Shown piece after piece: positions 58,614-64,000 of a stretch of DNA of 64,000 nucleotides. The notes below the pieces were generated by a model. That model was not told where the DNA came from. It did no database searches and was given only the letters and a program-made list of their open reading frames with translations. Origin of the DNA: Shumkonia mesophila (GTDB taxonomy: Bacteria; Pseudomonadota; Alphaproteobacteria; Rhodospirillales; Shumkoniaceae); NCBI RefSeq assembly GCF_026163695.1, contig NZ_JAOTID010000003.1, forward strand, positions 186,001-250,000. The letters are read 5' to 3'. The position numbers were made by a program, and so were the translations under genes. The number at the start of each line of letters is the position of its first letter. Position 1 is the stretch's first letter.

Positions 58614-60413
58614 ATGACCATTCTAGACTGGCCGTCGTTGCAGATCGGCATCGTCCTCATTCTCGTGGCGGTGGTGTTTCTGGGATTCGTCCGTGAGCGG
58701 ATGGCCCCCGACATCGTGGCCCTCTGTGCGGTGAGCGCACTGCTGGCGACGGGAATTCTCGACGCCGACGACGTGCTGGCCGTTTTCAGCAACAGCGCCC
58801 CCATCACCATCGCCGCGATGTTTGTCCTCAGCGCGGCACTTGAGCGCACGGGGGTGGTCGACGGCCTCGGCAGGATCGTTTCGAAGGCTGCGGGAGCGTC
58901 CCCTGCGCTGGCGATCATTGCCATGATGATAAGCGTCATGTTCATGTCGGCTTTCATCAATAACACGCCCGTTGTGGTCATTCTGACGCCGGTCGCCATC
59001 AGCTTGGCGTCGACCCTCAACCTGGCGCCCTCCAAGCTGCTGATCCCGCTTTCTTTTGCCAGTATCTTCGGGGGGGCGACGACGCTGATCGGCACGTCGA
59101 CCAACATCCTGGTCGACGGAGTGGCCCAGCAACAGGGGCTGGCGCCTTTCGGCATCTTCGAGATCACGGCGGCAGGCGCCATCATGGGGGGCGTGGGCAT
59201 CGTCTATCTCCTTGTGGTCGGCCGCTGGCTGCTTCCAGATCGGCGCGACCAGGCCAGCCTGTTGCCGCGCTCCGAGGACCGGCACTTCATGGCCGACATT
59301 CTCATCCCACTCGACTCGCCTCTCGTCGGCAAGCAGCTCAAGGACGCCGGATTCACCGAGGAGCGGGGCCTGCGCGTCTTCGACCTCATCCGCCGGGATG
59401 CGTCGTTGCGCGATCAGCTGGATGATCTTGATCTGCAAGCCGGGGATCGGCTGGTGGTGCGCAGCAACGTCGGCGACATGCTGGGATTGCGCGACGCCGG
59501 CGACGTGGCGTTCGGGGGGCGCGGGGCCCATGCCATCGAGCCGATGGGCACGCACGAAGTGGTGGTGATGGAGGGGGTCGTCGGCCCGCAATCGCGATTC
59601 TTGAGAAAGCGGGTGGCGGACATGAACCTGCGCCGCCTCTACGGCGCCTACATTCTCGCCATTCACCGCCGGGGCGCCCACCTGTCCGGCAACTTCGACG
59701 ATGTACGCCTCTATATGGGCGATACGCTGCTTCTCGAGGGGTCCGCCGAAAGCATGAAGCGGCTGTTCGAGAACCAGGATCTGGTGAACCTAACTCAGCC
59801 GAGCGAGCGCCCGCTCCGGCGCGGCAAGGCGCCCATCGCGATCGCGGCGGTTTTTCTCGTCATGGGCCTTGCGGCCTTCGACGTGCTGCCGATCGCCGCG
59901 CTGGCGCTCATGGCGGCCACCGCCGTCGTCGCGTTCGGCTGCCTCGATCCCGAAGAGGCCTACGGATCGGTTCGCTGGAACATCCTCATGCTGATTTTCG
60001 GCATGTTGGCGGTCGGCGTTGCCATGGAGAAAACCGGCGCGGCAAAACTTATTGTCGGACACTTCGCGAACTGGATCGAGACACTGGGGCCGATCGCCGT
60101 GCTGGCGGCGGTCTACCTGATCACTTCGGTTCTGACCGAGATCATGAGCAACAACGCAGCGGCCATCCTACTCACGCCGATTGCTGTGGGCCTGGCCACC
60201 CATCTCGGGGTCGACCCCAGGCCGTTCGCGGTGGCGGTCATGTTCGCAGCGAGCGCCAGCTTCGCCACCCCCATCGGCTATCAGACCAACACCTTCGTTT
60301 ACAATGCCGGCGGCTACCGCTTCACCGATTTTCTCAAGATCGGCGTGCCCCTGAATCTCCTGAATTGGCTGATCGCGATGCTGGTCATTCCGCTGTTCTG
60401 GCCGTTGAGCTAG
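58614..60413 (+). CDS. SLC13/DASS-type transporter with two RCK_C domains
   Basis: A 599-residue membrane protein. About five N-terminal helices include FMSAFINNTPVVVILTP, followed by two cytoplasmic RCK_C (TrkA-C) domains at about residues 220-380 (DSPLVGKQL and LQAGDRLVVRS mark the first), and then the second transport half with LTEIMSNNAAAILLTPIA and FATPIGYQTN. This is the standard layout of bacterial sulfate/dicarboxylate-type SLC13 permeases with regulatory inserts. The substrate is not predictable. The ATG at 58614 is preceded by GGGGGC. Confidence 0.88.
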   Translation: MTILDWPSLQIGIVLILVAVVFLGFVRERMAPDIVALCAVSALLATGILDADDVLAVFSNSAPITIAAMFVLSAALERTGVVDGLGRIVSKAAGASPALAIIAMMISVMFMSAFINNTPVVVILTPVAISLASTLNLAPSKLLIPLSFASIFGGATTLIGTSTNILVDGVAQQQGLAPFGIFEITAAGAIMGGVGIVYLLVVGRWLLPDRRDQASLLPRSEDRHFMADILIPLDSPLVGKQLKDAGFTEERGLRVFDLIRRDASLRDQLDDLDLQAGDRLVVRSNVGDMLGLRDAGDVAFGGRGAHAIEPMGTHEVVVMEGVVGPQSRFLRKRVADMNLRRLYGAYILAIHRRGAHLSGNFDDVRLYMGDTLLLEGSAESMKRLFENQDLVNLTQPSERPLRRGKAPIAIAAVFLVMGLAAFDVLPIAALALMAATAVVAFGCLDPEEAYGSVRWNILMLIFGMLAVGVAMEKTGAAKLIVGHFANWIETLGPIAVLAAVYLITSVLTEIMSNNAAAILLTPIAVGLATHLGVDPRPFAVAVMFAASASFATPIGYQTNTFVYNAGGYRFTDFLKIGVPLNLLNWLIAMLVIPLFWPLS

Positions 60414-60541
60414 CGGGCAAAGTCAACAAATTAGGCAATATTGCCCGACATTCGGAAAAATGCTTAAAAAATAGCCTTCTCTCTCGTGGTGATTTGCCGC
60501 CAGATCCGCGGAAGCCATTGCAATCATTATATTTTTCTATG

Positions 60542-60557
60542 TGGCACAGGGGTTGCG
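60542..60557 (+). promoter_or_regulatory. Sigma-54 (RpoN) promoter of the polyamine-type ABC operon
   Basis: TGGCACAGGGGTTGCG has GG and GC separated by 10 bases and agrees with the RpoN consensus at the TGGCAC and TTGC blocks. It would start transcription near 60568, 35 bases before the ATPase gene. An AT-rich stretch (about 60525-60540) lies just upstream. The 189-bp gap contains no gene. Confidence 0.78.
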
Positions 60558-60602
60558 TTAAGCCGATCAGATCACCGTCTAGAAGGACCGAGGGAACGCC
60601 AC

Positions 60603-61760
60603 ATGGGCAACCCCGGCCCAATCGGGCAGGAGACTGATGGCGTGGCGGAAGCTCTTTCCCCTCGGGGAACCATAGAAATCGTCAGCGTGACCAAGCGGTT
60701 CGGCGATACCGTCGCCGTCGATTGCATCAACCTGAAAATCCCCGCCGGAAGTTACTGCTGCCTGCTCGGGCCTTCGGGCTGCGGCAAGACGACGACCTTG
60801 CGCATGATCGCCGGCCACGAACGGGTGAGCGAGGGCGACATCGTCTTCGGCAATCAAAACGTCACCGACCTGCCGCCGACCCGGCGGGGCACCGCCATGA
60901 TGTTCCAAAGCTACGCCCTGTTCCCGCACCTCGATTGCATGGAAAACGTCGCCTTCAGCCTGAAGATGCGCGGCGCAAAAAAAGAGGAGCGCGCCAAACG
61001 GGCACGCGAACTGCTGGCCATGGTCGACATGGAGCCGTATGCCCGCCGCCTGCCCAGTCAGCTTTCCGGCGGCCAGCAGCAACGGGTCGCGCTCGCTCGC
61101 GCCTTGATCACCAATCCGGATGTCCTGCTTCTCGACGAGCCACTCTCGGCCCTGGACCCCTTCCTGCGCACGCGGATGCGCGCCGAACTGAAACGGCTGC
61201 AGAAGGAACTGGGAATCTCGTTCGTCCACGTGACTCATTCGCAGGAAGAGGCGATGGCGCTCGCCGATCTGGTGGTGATCATGAACGAGGGCCGCATCGA
61301 GCAGGCGGGGCCGGCCAGGTCCGTCTTCAATCGGCCGCGCACGCCTTTCGTCGCCCGCTTCATCGGTGGCCACAACGTACTCTCCGGCGTCGTCGAGGGC
61401 AGGACCGACGACGCCGTGGTTCTCAAGGGCGTGAATGGCGTTCGCTTCCTGGTCGACGCGGAAACCGTCCGCCAGGGCGACCGGGTCTCGTTCTCGGTCC
61501 GTTGCGACCGCGTTGCCGTGGCCCGCGAAGCGGCGGGGGCAGCAAGCCATCCCTACGACAATTTCAACCGTGTCCGGGGCATCATGCGATCGGTCGAATA
61601 CCAGGGTTCGTGGGTTCGTCTGGGCATGGAATCGCCGGATTCCGAGGACTTCGTCATGGCCGTGAACGAAGCGGCCTACTTTGCCGATCCCATCGCCGTC
61701 GGCGAGCGGGTAAGCGCCAGTTGGGGGACGGGCGAAGCCCACATCCTCGCCGACCAGTAA
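60603..61760 (+). CDS. Spermidine/putrescine-type ABC transporter ATP-binding protein (PotA-like)
   Basis: A 385-residue ATPase with Walker A GPSGCGKTTT, Q-loop FQSYALFPHLD, signature LSGGQQQRVALARAL, Walker B LLLDEPLSALDPF and H-loop VTHSQEEA, plus a C-terminal TOBE domain from about residue 290. The layout is that of PotA and other family 1 importers. The ATG follows GAGGGA. It is first in an operon with a Tat-exported binding protein and a permease; no substrate can be assigned, but polyamines or related amines are usual for this group. Confidence 0.92.
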   Translation: MGNPGPIGQETDGVAEALSPRGTIEIVSVTKRFGDTVAVDCINLKIPAGSYCCLLGPSGCGKTTTLRMIAGHERVSEGDIVFGNQNVTDLPPTRRGTAMMFQSYALFPHLDCMENVAFSLKMRGAKKEERAKRARELLAMVDMEPYARRLPSQLSGGQQQRVALARALITNPDVLLLDEPLSALDPFLRTRMRAELKRLQKELGISFVHVTHSQEEAMALADLVVIMNEGRIEQAGPARSVFNRPRTPFVARFIGGHNVLSGVVEGRTDDAVVLKGVNGVRFLVDAETVRQGDRVSFSVRCDRVAVAREAAGAASHPYDNFNRVRGIMRSVEYQGSWVRLGMESPDSEDFVMAVNEAAYFADPIAVGERVSASWGTGEAHILADQ

Positions 61761-61794
61761 ACCGCAACCGCAGCAGCACCACGAGGAGGACGAC

Positions 61795-63084
61795 ATGAAA
61801 AGAAAACCCGGCGCCACGTCGCGCCGCACGTTCCTGAAGAACAGCGCCGCCATCGCCGCCGGGGCGGCGATCGGTTCCGGCGCCATCCCCGGCTTTCCGG
61901 CGATCTGGGCCCAGAACATCAAGAACGTGACGCTGCGCCAGTTCGGCACCGGCGTTTCGAACCTCAACGCGATCGCCGAGAAGTGCAAGCAAGACCTCGG
62001 CATCACGCTGCAGATGACGGCGCTCGATTCCGATTCGGTGGCCCAGCGCGCCGTCACCCAGCCCAATTCCTTCGACATCGCCGACATCGAATACTGGGTC
62101 TGCAAGAAGGTTTTCCCGGCCGGCAACATGCAGCCGATGGATACCAAGAAGATCAAGTACTACGACAAGATCGTGCCGATCTTTCTCACCGGCAAGCTGA
62201 CCCCGCAATCCACCATCGCCCAGGGCACCGCCCCGCACACGGTCGGCTTCGCCAAGGGCAAGAACTCCGTCGAATTCGCGGCGGAGGAAACCGGGTGGAT
62301 GACACTCATTCCGACCATTTACAACGCCGACACGCTGGGCATCCGCCCCGACCTGATCAAGAAGCCGGTGAAGAACTGGCGCGACCTGCTCGATCCCTCC
62401 TTCAAGGGCAAGGCGTCGATCCTCAACATCTCGTCCATCGGCATCATGGATGCGGCCATGGTTTGCGAATCGATGGGCGAGATCAAGTACGGCAACAAGG
62501 GCAACATGACCATCGCCGAGATCGACAAGACCATGGCTATCATGACCGAGGCCAAGAAGGCCGGCCAGTTCCGCGCCTTCTGGAAAAGCTTCGACGAATC
62601 GGTCAACCTGATGGCGGCGGGCGAGGTGGTCATCCAGTCCATGTGGTCGCCGGCCGTCGCCGCGGTGCGCGCCAAGGGCATTCCCTGCGTCTATCAGCCG
62701 CTTGCGGAAGGTTACCGGGCGTGGGGCGGCGGCATCGGCCTGGCCAAGCATCTGTCCGGCCTCGAACTCGACGCCGCCTACGAATACATCAACTGGTATC
62801 TCTCGGGTTGGGTCGGCGCCTACCTCAACCGTCAGGGCTACTACAGCGCCTGCATCGAGACCGCCAAGCAGCACATGTCGGCCGACGAGTGGGCCTTCTG
62901 GATGGAGGGCAAGCCGGCCAAGACCGATATCCTGAGCCCCGAGGGCAAGGTCATGGAAAAGGCCGGCTCCGTCCGCGACGGCGGTTCGTTCTACGACCGC
63001 ATGGGCGCCGTCGCCTGCTGGAACGCGGTCATGGACGAGAACAAGTACCTGGTCCGCAAATGGAACGAATTCATCGCGGCCTGA
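61795..63084 (+). CDS. Tat-exported ABC substrate-binding protein (PotD-like)
   Basis: A 429-residue periplasmic protein with a twin-arginine signal, SRRTFLKNSAAIAAGAA, ending near FPAIWAQN. The mature part has the family 1 solute-binding pattern, including WMTLIPTIYNADTLGIRPD, WRDLLDPSFKGKASI and AAYEYINWYLSGWVGAYLN. It follows the ATPase gene by 34 bp with GAGGAGGACG before the ATG. Tat export suggests folding before transport. It gives specificity to the importer. Confidence 0.92.
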   Translation: MKRKPGATSRRTFLKNSAAIAAGAAIGSGAIPGFPAIWAQNIKNVTLRQFGTGVSNLNAIAEKCKQDLGITLQMTALDSDSVAQRAVTQPNSFDIADIEYWVCKKVFPAGNMQPMDTKKIKYYDKIVPIFLTGKLTPQSTIAQGTAPHTVGFAKGKNSVEFAAEETGWMTLIPTIYNADTLGIRPDLIKKPVKNWRDLLDPSFKGKASILNISSIGIMDAAMVCESMGEIKYGNKGNMTIAEIDKTMAIMTEAKKAGQFRAFWKSFDESVNLMAAGEVVIQSMWSPAVAAVRAKGIPCVYQPLAEGYRAWGGGIGLAKHLSGLELDAAYEYINWYLSGWVGAYLNRQGYYSACIETAKQHMSADEWAFWMEGKPAKTDILSPEGKVMEKAGSVRDGGSFYDRMGAVACWNAVMDENKYLVRKWNEFIAA

Positions 63085-63151
63085 TCTTCGTCGACCGCAC
63101 AGGATCATCGGGAGGCTCCGGCCTCCCGATGACGTCCTTCGAGGGCACACC

Positions 63152-64000
63152 ATGAACCCGTCCGCCCGATCCTCTCCCGGCAGCGCCACCCCCTATGTCC
63201 AGGTGGCTCCCCTGGCCGTCATCTTCGCGCTCTTCCTGGTCGTCCCGATCGCCACCATCGTCGTCGTCAGCTTTTGGGACTACGACGAGTTCCGCATCCT
63301 CCCCGACTTCATTTGGGACAACTACGTCTACCTGCTGACCTCGCAGGTTACGCTCGCCACCTACGTGAACACCGTGAAGTACGCCGTCCTGGTGTGGGCC
63401 CTGACCTTCGCCATCGGCTTTGTCATCGCCTACTTTCTGGCCTTTCACGTGCGCACCATGACCTGGCAGATCGTTCTGTTCATCCTGTGCACGATCCCAT
63501 TCTGGACCTCCAACATCATCCGCATGATCTCGTGGATTCCTTTTCTCGGGCGCAACGGCCTGTTGAACTCGACCCTGATCCACTTGGGCGTCGTCGACCA
63601 GCCGCTGGAATTCCTGCTGTTCTCCGACTTCGCGGTCGTGCTGGCGTTCGTTCACCTCTACACGCTGTTCATGGTGGTGCCGATCTTCAATTCCATGATG
63701 CGGATCGACCGCTCGCTGATCGAGGCGGCGGCGGATGCCGGGGCGTCGGGATGGCAGATCGTCCGCAACGTCATCCTGCCGCTCAGCAAGCCCGGCATCG
63801 GCATCGGCTCGATCTTCGTGGTGACGCTGGTCATGGGCGATTTCATCACCGTGCGCCTGATGAGCGGCGGCCAGAGCTCGTCGGTGGGCATCGCCATGTC
63901 CAACGAAATCGCCCTGCTGCAATATCCGGCGGCGGCGGCCAACGCCGTGGTTCTGCTGGTCGTCGTGCTGTTGATGGTGGCCGCCATGCTGCGTGTCGTC
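63152..64000 (+). CDS. ABC transporter permease (PotB-like), truncated by the window end
   Basis: The frame opens at ATG 63152 and is still open at base 64000, giving 283 codons. The first helix is AVIFALFLVVPIATIVVVSFW; later helices and the coupling motif EAAADAGASGWQIVRNVILPLSKPG identify an inner-membrane permease of the PotB/spermidine type. It continues the operon of the PotA- and PotD-like genes, and a second permease (PotC-like) is expected to the right. Confidence 0.92.
   Translation, partial: MNPSARSSPGSATPYVQVAPLAVIFALFLVVPIATIVVVSFWDYDEFRILPDFIWDNYVYLLTSQVTLATYVNTVKYAVLVWALTFAIGFVIAYFLAFHVRTMTWQIVLFILCTIPFWTSNIIRMISWIPFLGRNGLLNSTLIHLGVVDQPLEFLLFSDFAVVLAFVHLYTLFMVVPIFNSMMRIDRSLIEAAADAGASGWQIVRNVILPLSKPGIGIGSIFVVTLVMGDFITVRLMSGGQSSSVGIAMSNEIALLQYPAAAANAVVLLVVVLLMVAAMLRVV

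Overview
The window is GC-rich, gene-dense chromosomal DNA, most likely from a free-living alphaproteobacterium. A Rhodospirillales-type organism is my best guess, from the TRAP transporters, membrane urate oxidase PuuD, KatG under a Fur-family regulator, FixJ-type regulator and a CsgG/HfaB-like pore; this is inference, not proof. No rRNA, tRNA, insertion sequence, phage gene or CRISPR array was seen.

Layout. (1) 1-2152: end of a RidA-like gene and two ATPases of a peptide-type ABC importer; mscL faces them. (2) 2881-9635: purine catabolism, xdhA-xdhB-xdhC, then a fused UraD-UraH protein and PuuD, taking xanthine through urate towards allantoin. A consensus sigma-54 promoter sits at 7462-7477. 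(3) 9801-12481: fur-like regulator and katG with a PerR/Fur-type box upstream. (4) 12685-22922: one eight-gene minus-strand operon with a sigma-54 promoter at 23015-23030: NitT/TauT-type ABC importer, a shortened YgfK-like iron-sulfur protein, an FAD-less XdhD-like xanthine dehydrogenase, an SsnA-like aminohydrolase, an XdhC-like and a MobA-like maturation protein. (5) 23657-32616: iron uptake under a Fur box (FTR1 permease, P19, DUF2318 membrane protein, two FtsX-type permeases, ABC ATPase, two thioredoxin-like lipoproteins, cytochrome c), matching the order of the Campylobacter Cj1658-Cj1665 locus. (6) 32807-41609: carbohydrate regulon: TRAP transporter, GntR regulator, PfkB kinase, DapA-type aldolase, fucose-isomerase-like protein and FGGY kinase, with the same 35-bp element in front of both transcription units. 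(7) 41623-52062: regulators, several with degenerate receiver domains, around a CsgG-like secretion cluster with two small secreted proteins whose predicted mature N-termini share a motif. This is the best candidate for an undescribed system. (8) 52208-58537: surface polysaccharide genes (oxidoreductase, two glycosyltransferases, RfbF-like cytidylyltransferase, epimerase, RfbC-like epimerase). (9) 58614-64000: SLC13-type transporter, then a polyamine-type ABC importer behind a third sigma-54 promoter; its permease runs off the end.

Across the window, three sigma-54-type promoters all precede genes for uptake or breakdown of nitrogenous compounds, which suggests nitrogen-status control. Iron and peroxide responses have their own Fur-family sites. 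Functional names come from sequence motifs and gene order read by eye; no database search was run.
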